Shown here: piece after piece, positions 18,313 to 27,791 of the stretch
Position numbering within the stretch: position 1 is the first letter of the stretch
How the letters are laid out: every line of letters starts with the position of its first letter
Assembly: GCA_016718875.1 (NCBI GenBank)
Contig: JADKBL010000001.1
Span: 1 to 64,000 of the forward strand
Reading direction: 5' to 3'
DNA: 64,000 bases
Source of the DNA: Bacteroidota bacterium
Lineage (GTDB): Bacteria; Bacteroidota; Bacteroidia; Bacteroidales; VadinHA17
Notes under the pieces: model-generated
The model's database searches: none
What the model was told of the DNA's origin: nothing
What the model saw: the letters and a program-made list of their open reading frames with translations, nothing else
Position numbers and translations under genes: made by a program

Positions 18313-19716
18313 TTAATCTGTAATCAGACTCTGTATCCTCTCAATCTGCTGCTGTTTATTGACCTCCCTCAGGCTTCTGGCAGTTGCCGTAAAATACTGG
18401 TGACCTGAAATAAACTTAACCTGAATCTTGTTCCAGTCATTTAATGATCCCATTTTATTCTGAGCCTTAAGCTCTTCGTATAAAGTATTTGATACAGGAA
18501 TAAAATCACTTCTCCCGAGGTAATCGAGATCAGAATCGCAAATTATATTTTCAAGTAGATTAGTTGGCCTGGGAGGAAGTTTTGTTGACATGATTATAGA
18601 ACAGATTCTTTCAATCTGCTCCGGAGAGTAATTGTACTTCGGAAGCATCTCTCTGGCAATCACGGTACCATGGTATTCATGGTTATCATATGCAACTGTA
18701 TGACCGACATCATGGAACAATCCTGCAGTTTTGAGGAGCAGTATCTCCTCGTCGGTACACCCTTCACCCCATCCAATCAGTTCAACCTCTGTTACCACAT
18801 CAACTGTATGCTTAACATTATGATAATATAGATAATCCGGCAGTTCTTTCTCAAGCTTGTCAAGAATTACCTCCTGTATGTCGGTAAACTGAATCAACCC
18901 GAACTTAACCTTGAATGCTTCATTTGGAACCATTCCCTCACCGTTTTGGGAGAATTCCGGTTTAAGACCCTGTACCCTGTACATCTGAAGGTCACCCTTA
19001 TACTTTACCGGCAGCTTCCCGAAGTATTCGCAATCGAAGAACTCTTTTACAAGTTCATAGGTCATTACGGAAATAAGTATTGTGCCTTTTTCGGAAACTG
19101 CTTCAACCCTGCTGGCGGTATTTACCGTATCTCCTTTTATATCGTAATTTACCTTCTTTTTACCGGATATACTTGCAGTAACCGGTCCTGTATGAATTCC
19201 GATTTTAAGATCCCATATTTTATTTCCGTCACCCCGTTTTTCAGTCTCATATTTTGAGAGAAAATTTCTCATTTCCATGGCAGCCATAACCACATCGACG
19301 GGGTTGGTGATATTCTTTACAGGGATACCGCCTGCACACATGTAGGTATCACCTATGGTCTTAATCTTTTCAATTTTGTACCGTGTAACAATTGCATCAA
19401 ACTCATAGAGGATCTCGTCCAGCTCATCCATCACACTTGATGAATCCATTCCTTCTAATAGCTTCGCAAAACCGTGTATGTCGGCAAAAAGGACAGTGGC
19501 CATATTGAACTTTAGCGACTGTTCTTTCTTTTCCCCATCCGCCTCTTTTATCCCTTCTGGTGTAGCCTTCTCATAAAGTGCCTTGACCTTCTCATAATCC
19601 CTGGTTAGCTTATCATTCTGCTTCTCAAGCTTTTTGATATGATCTTCAAGTTCCTGGTTCTGCTTCGCCAGACGGGCAATCCGCTTTACAAGCTCCTCAT
19701 TGTTTATTCCTGTCAT
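18313..19716 (-). CDS. Soluble class III adenylate cyclase fused to an intact HD phosphohydrolase domain
   Basis: 467 residues, no membrane segment. The N-terminus (about 5-50) is a coiled coil. The cyclase domain (about 68-250) keeps Asp79 (FADIHGF), Lys119 and Asp123 (KTIGDTY), Asp192 (YDIKGD), Asn199 and Arg203 (NTASRV), a complete adenylate cyclase set. The C-terminal domain (about 285-460) has HD-superfamily metal ligands: His299/His303 (HNVKHT), His335-Asp336 (FHDVGH), His349 (EYHG) and Asp396 (CDSDLDYLG). HD domains hydrolyse phosphomonoesters or phosphodiesters, so one polypeptide may both make and break a cyclic nucleotide, or the HD domain may act on another ligand; this is inference. 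It is convergent with porZ, with a 5-base gap. The upstream region holds palindromic repeats. Confidence 0.9.
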   Translation of the reverse strand: MTGINNEELVKRIARLAKQNQELEDHIKKLEKQNDKLTRDYEKVKALYEKATPEGIKEADGEKKEQSLKFNMATVLFADIHGFAKLLEGMDSSSVMDELDEILYEFDAIVTRYKIEKIKTIGDTYMCAGGIPVKNITNPVDVVMAAMEMRNFLSKYETEKRGDGNKIWDLKIGIHTGPVTASISGKKKVNYDIKGDTVNTASRVEAVSEKGTILISVMTYELVKEFFDCEYFGKLPVKYKGDLQMYRVQGLKPEFSQNGEGMVPNEAFKVKFGLIQFTDIQEVILDKLEKELPDYLYYHNVKHTVDVVTEVELIGWGEGCTDEEILLLKTAGLFHDVGHTVAYDNHEYHGTVIAREMLPKYNYSPEQIERICSIIMSTKLPPRPTNLLENIICDSDLDYLGRSDFIPVSNTLYEELKAQNKMGSLNDWNKIQVKFISGHQYFTATARSLREVNKQQQIERIQSLITD

Positions 19717-19771
19717 TTCCCGGACGATTGATCAGTAAATATAATAAATTTGTTTGAGAAATCAGTACGCA

Positions 19772-19870
19772 CCTCACCCCAACCACTCTCCCGGGAGGAG
19801 AGGGGTTAAGGCAATGTATGTTAGATAACGACACCCCTTCTCCCCCGGGAGAAGGGGATGGGGGATGAGG
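19772..19870. repeat. Paired C/G-rich palindromic element (ctcccgggag cores)
   Basis: About 99 bp with two palindromes: ctctcccgggaggagag near 19786-19802 and cccttctcccccgggagaag near 19833-19854. The ends are complementary, cctcacccc at 19772 and ggggatgagg at 19861-19870, so the whole unit is also an inverted repeat. A partial copy is at 7847-7880. The element lies in the recO leader and supplies a false upstream ATG for recO. Confidence 0.85.
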
Positions 19871-19884
19871 CTAAAAAAAACAGT

Positions 19885-20613
19885 ATGCTCGAAAAAACCA
19901 AAGGGATAGTAATCAACCAGATAAAATATACCGACTCAGGTATTGTTGCAAGACTTTACACACGTGATTTCGGCAGGATTTCCTTCATGGTTAAAGGTAT
20001 GCGAAAAAGAAAAACGGGTAAACACAATATTCTTTTTCAGCCATTATTTATCCTCGACCTTGACATTTACTACAAAGCATCCAGGGAGATGCAGACGATA
20101 AAAGAATTCTCTGTTGCCTTTACACCTTACAATATCTACTCCGATATCCGCAAGAGCAGCGTAGCTATCTTCCTTGGCGAAGTCATGACATCTGTGCTGA
20201 AGGAAGAAAGCCCGAATGAGGAATTATTTGACTTCATTGAGGAATCTGTCATGTACTTTGAAAACAGCACTGAGGGATATGCCAACTTCCATCTTGCTTT
20301 TCTTGCAGGATTAAGCAGCTACCTTGGATTTGAACCCGGACAGAAAAGCAGTCCGGAAGAGGTATTCTTCGACATGAAGAATGGGAATTTTGTTTCACTT
20401 CCTCCTGTTCACGGGCACTATTCAAATCCTGATAATTCAGAAATACTTGCAGCACTCTTTGCATCATCATATGAAACCGTAAAAAAAATACCTCTTTCAG
20501 GTTCACAGCGAAATGAGGTACTCGATGATCTGCTTAATTATTTTTATATCCATCTTCCCGGTCTTTCAAGAATAAAATCGCTCGATATTCTTAAGGAGGT
20601 TTTCAATCAGTAA
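19885..20613 (+). CDS. recO: DNA repair protein RecO
   Basis: Loads RecA onto SSB-coated single-stranded DNA in the RecF pathway. The sequence TKGIVINQIKYTDSGIVARLYTRDFGRISFMVKGMR is the RecO OB-fold N-terminus. The helical C-terminal part contains FHLAFLAGLSSYLGFEPG, as in RecO. The start at 19885 (MLEKTKGIV) is chosen because the earlier in-frame ATG at 19858 lies inside the palindromic repeat and adds residues not expected in RecO. The product is 242 residues. It is followed after 53 bases by the GH3-like gene. Confidence 0.93.
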   Translation: MLEKTKGIVINQIKYTDSGIVARLYTRDFGRISFMVKGMRKRKTGKHNILFQPLFILDLDIYYKASREMQTIKEFSVAFTPYNIYSDIRKSSVAIFLGEVMTSVLKEESPNEELFDFIEESVMYFENSTEGYANFHLAFLAGLSSYLGFEPGQKSSPEEVFFDMKNGNFVSLPPVHGHYSNPDNSEILAALFASSYETVKKIPLSGSQRNEVLDDLLNYFYIHLPGLSRIKSLDILKEVFNQ

Positions 20614-20666
20614 GCTCTGCCACAGTATTCTTTTTTAACTATCTTTAGCCGTCAAACTGATTTTAA

Positions 20667-22181
20667 ATGGCAATTATCCCCTCCATTGTAAGCTGGCTCT
20701 ATACGAAACGTATAAATCAGATTGACCTGTTCAGAAAATATCCTCTTGAGACACAGCATGAAACAATTTATAAGCTGCTTGCCAAAGCAGCTGCTACAGA
20801 ATGGGGAAAGAAGTATGACTATACCTCAATCACTACAGTATCTGAATACCAGAACAGGTTTCCTGTTCAGACATACGAAGATTTATTGCCATATGTCGAA
20901 AGATTGAAAAAAGGAGAAACCAATCTTTTATGGCCGGGTGAAATAAAATGGTTTGCCAAATCTTCAGGAACCACCTCCTCTAAAAGCAAATTCATTCCGA
21001 TGAGTAATGAAGCCCTTGAAAAATGTCACTACAGGGCAGCAAAAGATATCCTTGTCATCTATACAATGAATCACCCGGAAACAGGAATCTTTTCAGGTAA
21101 AAGTCTGACGCTCGGAGGCAGTCATAAAATTGATAATTACAGCAATGATGTGCTGTATGGTGATCTGTCTGCAATCCTGATAGAGAATGCCCCTTTCTGG
21201 GTTGAAATTATCAGAACTCCAAAAACAAAGATCGCCCTTCTGGAGGATTTTGAAGAAAAACTGAACACGATAACCCGGACCACATTAAATGAGAATGTTA
21301 CCAGCCTTGCCGGTGTGCCTTCGTGGTACCTGGTACTGATTAAACAGGTTCTGGCATATACCGGAAAGTCCAACCTTCTTGATGTCTGGCCTAATCTCGA
21401 AGTTTTTTTCCATGGGGGAGTCAGTTTCACCCCATACAGGGATCAGTTCAGGAGTCTGATAAAAGGCGAGCAGATGAATTATATGGAAACTTATAATGCA
21501 TCTGAAGGTTTCTTCGGACTACAGGATGATCCTTCAAGGGATGACATGCTGCTTATGCTCGACTACGGAATATTTTATGAGTTTATTCCTGTTGACAGAA
21601 TGTCATCTGGTTCAGCTCCGGCACTTACATTGGGAGAAGTTGAAAAGGATGTGAATTATGCAATTGTGATCTCGACAAATGGCGGCCTCTGGAGATATAT
21701 GATGGGTGATACAATAATCTTCACAGGCTTGAATCCATACCGTTTCAGGATCTCCGGCCGTACAAAACATTTCATAAATGTATTCGGGGAAGAGGTAATT
21801 ATTGATAATGCTGAAAAAGCCCTCGCTGTGGCATGTAAAAATACAGGTGCCAGGATAACTGAGTATACAGCAGGACCAGTTTTTATGAGTACTGAATCAA
21901 AGGGTTCACACGAATGGCTGATTGAATTTGACAAACAGCCATCCGATATGATTCTGTTCACTGAAACTCTCGATGAAGCTCTTAAATCACTTAATTCCGA
22001 TTATGAAGCCAAAAGGTATAAGGACCTCAATCTTGTTATCCCTGTTGTCAGGTCTTTGCCAAAGGATACCTTTAATAAATGGCTGATTTCCAAAAATAAA
22101 TTTGGCGGCCAGAATAAGGTTCCGAGACTTTCCAACTCAAGAGATTATATTGAAGAGCTATATTTAATAGCGAATATTTAA
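20667..22181 (+). CDS. GH3 auxin-responsive-promoter family protein (acyl-adenylate/thioester-forming type)
   Basis: 504 residues. The GH3 family of the ANL superfamily is well known from plant enzymes that conjugate amino acids to jasmonate or auxin. Bacteroidota carry a conserved homologue of unknown substrate. Visible signatures are WFAKSSGTTSSKSKFIPMS (the phosphate-binding Ser/Thr-rich loop), YNASEGFFG, and a C-terminal domain with ISGRTKHFINVFGEEVIIDNAEKA (the GR.K/GE region). It probably adenylates a carboxylic acid; no substrate can be deduced. It is co-directional with recO and the deoxynucleoside kinase. Confidence 0.9.
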   Translation: MAIIPSIVSWLYTKRINQIDLFRKYPLETQHETIYKLLAKAAATEWGKKYDYTSITTVSEYQNRFPVQTYEDLLPYVERLKKGETNLLWPGEIKWFAKSSGTTSSKSKFIPMSNEALEKCHYRAAKDILVIYTMNHPETGIFSGKSLTLGGSHKIDNYSNDVLYGDLSAILIENAPFWVEIIRTPKTKIALLEDFEEKLNTITRTTLNENVTSLAGVPSWYLVLIKQVLAYTGKSNLLDVWPNLEVFFHGGVSFTPYRDQFRSLIKGEQMNYMETYNASEGFFGLQDDPSRDDMLLMLDYGIFYEFIPVDRMSSGSAPALTLGEVEKDVNYAIVISTNGGLWRYMMGDTIIFTGLNPYRFRISGRTKHFINVFGEEVIIDNAEKALAVACKNTGARITEYTAGPVFMSTESKGSHEWLIEFDKQPSDMILFTETLDEALKSLNSDYEAKRYKDLNLVIPVVRSLPKDTFNKWLISKNKFGGQNKVPRLSNSRDYIEELYLIANI

Positions 22182-22260
22182 TATTTTAGGCACTCCGAAT
22201 TTTAGTTCACTTTAGGCACTTTTTTATTACTTTTACTGGCTACTAAGTAACACTCTGAAC

Positions 22261-22875
22261 ATGCATATAGCAATTGCAGGAAACATTGGTTCCGGAAAAA
22301 CCACACTGGCAGGATTGCTTGCCAAACAATACGGCTGGACACCTCATTATGAAGATGTTGATGATAATCCTTATCTGAATGATTTTTATGAGGACATGCA
22401 GCGTTGGTCATTCAACCTGCAGATCTACTTCCTAAATTCGCGTTTCAGTCAGATACTTGAGATCCGAAAATCCGATAAGACAATTGTCCAGGACAGAACA
22501 ATATACGAGGATGCATACATCTTTGCCCCAAACCTTCATTCAATGGGCCTGATGTCGACCCGCGACTTTGATAATTACTCCTCGCTTTTTAAAATGATGA
22601 GCTCCCTTATCCAGCCTCCCGACCTGCTGCTGTACCTTAGGGCTTCAGTTCCTACCCTCGTAAACCAGATACAGAAAAGGGGCCGCGAATATGAAAGTTC
22701 CATAAGGATCGATTACCTGAAAAGACTAAACGAGAGGTACGAAGCCTGGATGGAGACATATAACCTCGGAAAGGTCCTCATTATTGAAGCAGATCATTAC
22801 AACTTCCCCAACAACAATGACCACCTCAGCGAAGTAATGGACAAGATTAATGCCGAATTGCACGGATTGTTCTGA
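22261..22875 (+). CDS. Deoxynucleoside kinase (dGK/dAK/dCK family)
   Basis: Phosphorylates deoxynucleosides in the salvage pathway. The P-loop is GNIGSGKTT (residues 7-15). YEDVDDNPYLNDFYEDMQRWSFNLQIYFLNSRF gives the substrate-binding region. QDRTIYEDAYIFA is the DR(S/T) motif with the catalytic-site region, and KRGREYESSIRIDYLKRLNERYEAW is the LID region. 204 residues is typical. Specificity, purine or pyrimidine, cannot be set from sequence alone. It is convergent with the M16 protease gene, with a 5-base gap. Confidence 0.92.
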   Translation: MHIAIAGNIGSGKTTLAGLLAKQYGWTPHYEDVDDNPYLNDFYEDMQRWSFNLQIYFLNSRFSQILEIRKSDKTIVQDRTIYEDAYIFAPNLHSMGLMSTRDFDNYSSLFKMMSSLIQPPDLLLYLRASVPTLVNQIQKRGREYESSIRIDYLKRLNERYEAWMETYNLGKVLIIEADHYNFPNNNDHLSEVMDKINAELHGLF

Positions 22876-22880
22876 TCCCT

Positions 22881-25709
22881 TTATTTAGCTGTTTCAACTT
22901 TTTCCTTTGGTGTCAGATATACCTGAACATAGTTGGAAGTATCAAGATATTTATTTGCAACAGCTTTTATTTTCTTCACTGTCATGGAATTAACAAGTGA
23001 CTTATACTCTTCGAGCGAAAGTATCTTGTTCCCATAGATATAATGGTTCTGAAGATAACTGAGCCAGAATCCATTCTCCTTTATCTGAGTTTCCCGCTCC
23101 CTGATCATTGTTTCCTTCACCTTATTCAGATCATTCTCCAGTGGACCATCCTTCCGGATCTCGCTCATCTCGTCAAGCACTGTAGCGGAGAGCTTGTCAA
23201 TATTTTCAGGATTGCATCCCCACTGTGAAGTAATCGTATACATAGGCTTTGGCTGCTTTGAAGCACCTCCGCTGAAACTCACTCCGTAAACACCACCCTG
23301 ATCTTCACGCATTGATTCCCTGAGCTTTATCTCGAGAATACTCATAAGCATGGTAAATCCCTGCCTGTCATCAGGACTCCATTTAAAATCACCCTTCCAT
23401 ATCATCGCAACCTGGCTCTGAGGTTCGGAATTTTTTGGCACATTCACTTTTACTATTCCTTCCGGGAACCCGGGTGTCTGGTCCTTCCATGTTTCAGTCC
23501 GCTTTATTGAAGGCAGTCCACCGATATATTTTTCGAGCATGGGAATAATATCGTCAGTTTTAAAATTGCCAATCATCATATATGTGAAATCACTTGCATC
23601 AGCAAATCTGTCTTTGAAGATATCCATGATCCTGTCGAGGTTTACCTGGTCGAGCTGAATATCCGAAGGTATGGCAATTACTCTTGGTGAATTCATCGAT
23701 ACAATCTTTGAAAGTGTATCCTGGAAAACTACTCTCGGAACAGATCTCATGGGCTTTATCATATTCTTCATCCGTGACAGATATGAATTAAAGGCATTTT
23801 CATCCCTTCGGGTTTTGGTAAAGTAGAGATAATTCAGCTGGAGCATAGTTTCTAGATCCTTCGGAGTACAACTGCCGCTGACACCCTCACGCAGATCACT
23901 GATATAGGGTGTAAGCTTTGCTGTATTTCCTGAAAGCTTTTTCTGCAAACCGGTAAAATCATAATCACCTAGACCGCTTTGAGATATTATTGTTGAAGCC
24001 AGAGTAGCTGACATAACATCCTGATCGGGATAAATTGAAATCCCACCCGGACTGAAAGCTGTCATAACAATTTCATCATTCTTGAAATCAGTGGGTTTGA
24101 GAATCATTTTTACGCCATTCCCAAATAACAGTTCTGTAAAACCGAATTCTGTATTTTCAGTCCTTTTTATAACATGGGTACCGGCTGGTGCTTCAGCCAA
24201 TAAAGGAGTCTCTGTGACAGCATCAACATATGCTTCCACTTTTTTTGATCTGCCTGATTTTATGATTTCCGCCACCGCTGATTCTGTTGGAACTTTTATC
24301 CCCTCTTTTTCCTGCGCTGTTACCAGCGCAATAATGTTCCTGTCTGTTGTCCATTTCTTACCGAGTTCATTTATCTCAGCAAGAGTAATTCCCGGCAATA
24401 GCTCTTTCACTAACTCAAACTCTTTCTGATAACCGGGTATTGATTCTTTGTCCAGGTAGTTTCTTATATATTCATCAGCATAACTTCCCGACTCCACCTT
24501 ATCAGCCTCCTTGGCTCCGTTTTCATACATTGTAAGAACCTCCATCTTTTGTCTTTCAAGTTCTGTTGATGTAAAACCATACTGAAGAACCTTCTCATTT
24601 TCAGTCATAACAGCTTCGATGCTTTTCTCAATCTGATTTTCCTTAGCGGCAACAAACAATGAATAAACATCCATCGACCGGCCAATAAAATCACCATAAC
24701 CGGAACCAGCATAAAGGAAAGGTGCATCAGGCTTTACTGTAAGTTCCTGGAGCCGGTTATTGAGCATGCCTATATAAAGAGACCTTAACTGGGTATTCCT
24801 GTAGTCTTTGTATGTTTCACGCCCTGATTTTGGCTGTTTGAACATTATCTGGGCACTGAATCCTGATGCCTCTTTATCTGTAACCACACTAATCAGCGGT
24901 TCGTTGTTTTCAGGAACAGAATATTCTGTCCTCGGTTTAGGATTTACCGCTGCCGGAATCTTCCCGAAATACTCTTTCACTTTGGTTTCAGCTAAATCGG
25001 GATCAATATCTCCGACCACAACAACAGCCATAAGATCAGGTCTGTACCAGGTCTTGTAAAAATTCCTTAAAGTGTCATATGGAAATGTTTTCAGTACCTC
25101 AACCTTGCCTATTGGAAGTCTGTCTGCATATCTTGAATCTTTAAGAAGGACCGGAAGATATTTCTGCATCATCCTATCCTCAGCACCAAGTCCCTGCCTC
25201 CATTCCTCAACTATCACACCTCTCTCCTTATCGATCTCAACATCATCAAGGCTGACCTGATGTGCCCAGTCTTCAAGCACCTGGAATCCACTGTTCACAG
25301 ATTCGGGCTTATCGGAAGGTACTTTAAGCATATAAATTGTCTCATCAAAACTTGTACCTGCATTTATCTCTTCCCCGAATTTCATTCCCATCTCTTCAAG
25401 CATATCTATTATCCTGTTGCTCGGGAAATTTTTAGTACCGTTAAAACACATATGTTCACAGAAATGAGCCAGCCCAAGCTGCCCGTCTGTTTCGCAAATA
25501 GAGCCTGCGTTTATCGCAAGCCTTAATTCAACTCGCTGCTCAGGTTTCTTATTATACTTTATGTAATATGTCAGACCGTTCTTAAGCTTACCTATCCTGA
25601 TATTGGGATCAGGTGGTATCGGACTGTTGGGATCCAGGATCTGACCTGAAACAACGCCGGAGAAAACCAACAGCAACACCAGAATGTAAATGAATCTTAA
25701 ATTTTTCAT
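22881..25709 (-). CDS. M16 family zinc metallopeptidase (insulinase/pitrilysin-like), secreted
   Basis: 942 residues with a signal peptide (about 1-22, ending SGVVSG). The inverted zinc motif is HFCEH (residues 82-86), and the downstream third ligand region is DKERGVIVEEWRQG. The protein has the two-half layout of pitrilysins: the N-terminal half holds the active site, and the C-terminal half (from about 510) is the inactive M16 domain with VNVPKNSEPQSQVAMIW. It is likely a periplasmic peptidase that degrades peptides. Alone in its transcription unit, facing the deoxynucleoside kinase. Confidence 0.95.
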   Translation of the reverse strand: MKNLRFIYILVLLLVFSGVVSGQILDPNSPIPPDPNIRIGKLKNGLTYYIKYNKKPEQRVELRLAINAGSICETDGQLGLAHFCEHMCFNGTKNFPSNRIIDMLEEMGMKFGEEINAGTSFDETIYMLKVPSDKPESVNSGFQVLEDWAHQVSLDDVEIDKERGVIVEEWRQGLGAEDRMMQKYLPVLLKDSRYADRLPIGKVEVLKTFPYDTLRNFYKTWYRPDLMAVVVVGDIDPDLAETKVKEYFGKIPAAVNPKPRTEYSVPENNEPLISVVTDKEASGFSAQIMFKQPKSGRETYKDYRNTQLRSLYIGMLNNRLQELTVKPDAPFLYAGSGYGDFIGRSMDVYSLFVAAKENQIEKSIEAVMTENEKVLQYGFTSTELERQKMEVLTMYENGAKEADKVESGSYADEYIRNYLDKESIPGYQKEFELVKELLPGITLAEINELGKKWTTDRNIIALVTAQEKEGIKVPTESAVAEIIKSGRSKKVEAYVDAVTETPLLAEAPAGTHVIKRTENTEFGFTELLFGNGVKMILKPTDFKNDEIVMTAFSPGGISIYPDQDVMSATLASTIISQSGLGDYDFTGLQKKLSGNTAKLTPYISDLREGVSGSCTPKDLETMLQLNYLYFTKTRRDENAFNSYLSRMKNMIKPMRSVPRVVFQDTLSKIVSMNSPRVIAIPSDIQLDQVNLDRIMDIFKDRFADASDFTYMMIGNFKTDDIIPMLEKYIGGLPSIKRTETWKDQTPGFPEGIVKVNVPKNSEPQSQVAMIWKGDFKWSPDDRQGFTMLMSILEIKLRESMREDQGGVYGVSFSGGASKQPKPMYTITSQWGCNPENIDKLSATVLDEMSEIRKDGPLENDLNKVKETMIRERETQIKENGFWLSYLQNHYIYGNKILSLEEYKSLVNSMTVKKIKAVANKYLDTSNYVQVYLTPKEKVETAK

Positions 25710-25842
25710 AGTTATATGATTAAAATGTATCCTAATATGTTAATAAACCGTCCTAATAGTCTTTTGTTTGCAGCAATTCTCTTAAAAGGAGATAGACAGA
25801 TATTGTAAAACTAAGCAATTTTGAAATAACCGGCAAAAAAAT

Positions 25843-25975
25843 GAAATCCATCCGATAGCTAGAGGGAACCGAAAAACAGAGATCACAATGAAATAAAAAG
25901 CCAATGATTTTCTGTACTCTGAGAACTCCTCTGGTTAAGACACCCCCCTGTATTCTCTGTGTTAGTTCGTACATT
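25843..25975. repeat. Degenerate copy of the ccgatagct / ctctgtg intergenic repeat
   Basis: The string aaatccatccgatagctaga, then gggaaccgaaaaacagaga, tactctgagaactcctctgg and attctctgtgttag follow in the same order as in the repeat at 31491-31622, with many substitutions. The palindrome core is broken here (ccgatagctaga). No gene is visible in the interval between the M16 and GT-C genes. Confidence 0.75.
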
Positions 25976-26001
25976 TGTTTGGTCCCAAAGAGTGGAAAAA
26001 T

Positions 26002-27717
26002 CTATCTGACTACTGATGCAAATGAAAAGTTGCTGTTAATGACATCATAAAGAGCTCCGGCTTCAGAGCTGACCACAATCATATAGGTTGAGTCGGCCAG
26101 TTCTCCCAGGTTGAAATTGCAATTTACTGAGAGTGTATCTCCCGGATTAATTACTGAAATTGAATCCGGTAGAGAAATCCTCCATCTCTCCTCCCTCTGC
26201 CCGTTCCTGAAAAAATTAAAATAGAATGCAACAGGAAATTCCTTGTGGTTTATGCTTATCGGATATGGATATGGGTTAAAAATATCCATATCAAGACTGT
26301 TCAACGATTTTTCCTTGAATACATAATGTTCATCTTTCAGAATTACACATTCCCTTTGAAGCGATTGAAAGTCACTGCAGACTTTCATGTAAACAGAATC
26401 ACCATTAAAGAAATAGTGTTTTCTAAAGTTATCCATAATATATGTCGTAGGCCAGTGAGGCACGTACAAGACTTCCTGCCCGTGAATTTTTTCTTCAAAA
26501 TCCCATATATCGTACTGGGTTCTCCGGTAATTCAGATTATTTAGTGAATGAGAAAATTTTCCTGTATAAAAAGTATAGACAGAGGGATCCTGATATGAAT
26601 TTGTAAAAACTACCGGACGATCACCGGCAATTTCAGAAATCTCTTTCACCTTTTTCTTATAATCATGAAACTCATCCTTAAGAAATGATATCGGTAGGAA
26701 ATCAAATACAAGTGCCAGACGGCCAGTCAATATCAGTGGCATCATTACCCATGTAACCCATTTGATTGTCTTTCCTACTAATGGATTTTTATCAAGTGAT
26801 CTGAAAACAAGTATTATGACCGGAATCGAAATAAGGGATGTCCACTGAGGCTGAACACTGTATCTGAGACTTGCCAGCAGGAAAAATACAATGAACCCAT
26901 AAAGGATAAAGTAAAGTGCTCTGTCAAACCTGTTTTCAGGTTTCCTCTTGAAGGTAAGCCATATAACAATCGGAAAAATTACCGGATTCTGAATCACAAA
27001 AAGGTTGCCGAGGTATTCAGGAATATTTTCAGGATTCAGGCCTGAAACCCTTTCTACCAGGTGATACCTGAATGAAGGTAAATCATTTGCAAACTGCCAG
27101 TAAATGTGGGGGATAAAGAGTATAGCGCCAAGTATGGAAGCGAGATAAAAACGCAGGTTTTTAAGCAGAGCGGGATTTGAAATAATTACAAAAATAATGA
27201 GTAGGGCAGCATGATATTTACTGTACATCATTGCTGCCATTGACAATCCCATCAATGCTGAATTACTCCATGAATCTTCCTCAAGAAATCTTTTATATGA
27301 AAGCAGGAACAAGGCTGAAAAGAAAATAAGCGGAGAGTCAGGAGTTGCAATGAAACCATAAATATTGAAAACAGGAAGTATAATGGAGAGTAGTATGAAA
27401 TATTTCAGATTTGCATTTTTGTTATCTGAGTCTTCAATAAGCTTCCAGATAATTAACAATGAAGCTGCCATAAGAAGGACAGTCATCAATCTTACTCCAA
27501 GTTCATTATGAAAAAGAAAGAAGCCTGTTCCCGTCATTAATGCGATCATGGGAGGATGGTCAAAATAGCCCCAGGCAGGATATTGAGAGTACATCCAATA
27601 GTAAGCTTCATCGTTGTTCAGGTCGGTGAATCCGGATTGCAGTAGATTTACAAATATCCAGATAAGCAGAAAAGGATATAGAAATTTCAAATTACTAATT
27701 TTTGATGCAGCCTTCAT
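26002..27717 (-). CDS. GT-C glycosyltransferase, ArnT/PMT-like (GT39/83 type)
   Basis: 571 residues, polytopic membrane protein. The first helix (about 13-30) is followed by the catalytic loop LNNDEAYYWMYS with acidic Asp36/Glu37, then WGYFDHPPMIALMTG, a pattern of lipid-linked-sugar-dependent GT-C enzymes such as ArnT. About ten hydrophobic segments follow up to about residue 345. The last 200 residues form a soluble domain with DRPVVFTNSYQDPSVYTFYTG. It probably transfers a sugar from an undecaprenyl-phosphate donor to a lipid or protein in the periplasm. Donor and acceptor are unknown. Confidence 0.87.
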   Translation of the reverse strand: MKAASKISNLKFLYPFLLIWIFVNLLQSGFTDLNNDEAYYWMYSQYPAWGYFDHPPMIALMTGTGFFLFHNELGVRLMTVLLMAASLLIIWKLIEDSDNKNANLKYFILLSIILPVFNIYGFIATPDSPLIFFSALFLLSYKRFLEEDSWSNSALMGLSMAAMMYSKYHAALLIIFVIISNPALLKNLRFYLASILGAILFIPHIYWQFANDLPSFRYHLVERVSGLNPENIPEYLGNLFVIQNPVIFPIVIWLTFKRKPENRFDRALYFILYGFIVFFLLASLRYSVQPQWTSLISIPVIILVFRSLDKNPLVGKTIKWVTWVMMPLILTGRLALVFDFLPISFLKDEFHDYKKKVKEISEIAGDRPVVFTNSYQDPSVYTFYTGKFSHSLNNLNYRRTQYDIWDFEEKIHGQEVLYVPHWPTTYIMDNFRKHYFFNGDSVYMKVCSDFQSLQRECVILKDEHYVFKEKSLNSLDMDIFNPYPYPISINHKEFPVAFYFNFFRNGQREERWRISLPDSISVINPGDTLSVNCNFNLGELADSTYMIVVSSEAGALYDVINSNFSFASVVR

Positions 27718-27791
27718 CGGATTGTAACTTTAATTCAGAGACTCCTCGTAAATGTTATTTTAGAAAAATCAAATTCGCTAACATCGTTTTT

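Noticed and set aside
25753..25974. Minus-strand frame of 73 codons
   Set aside because: Lies across a decayed intergenic repeat and has no domain or ribosome-binding site.
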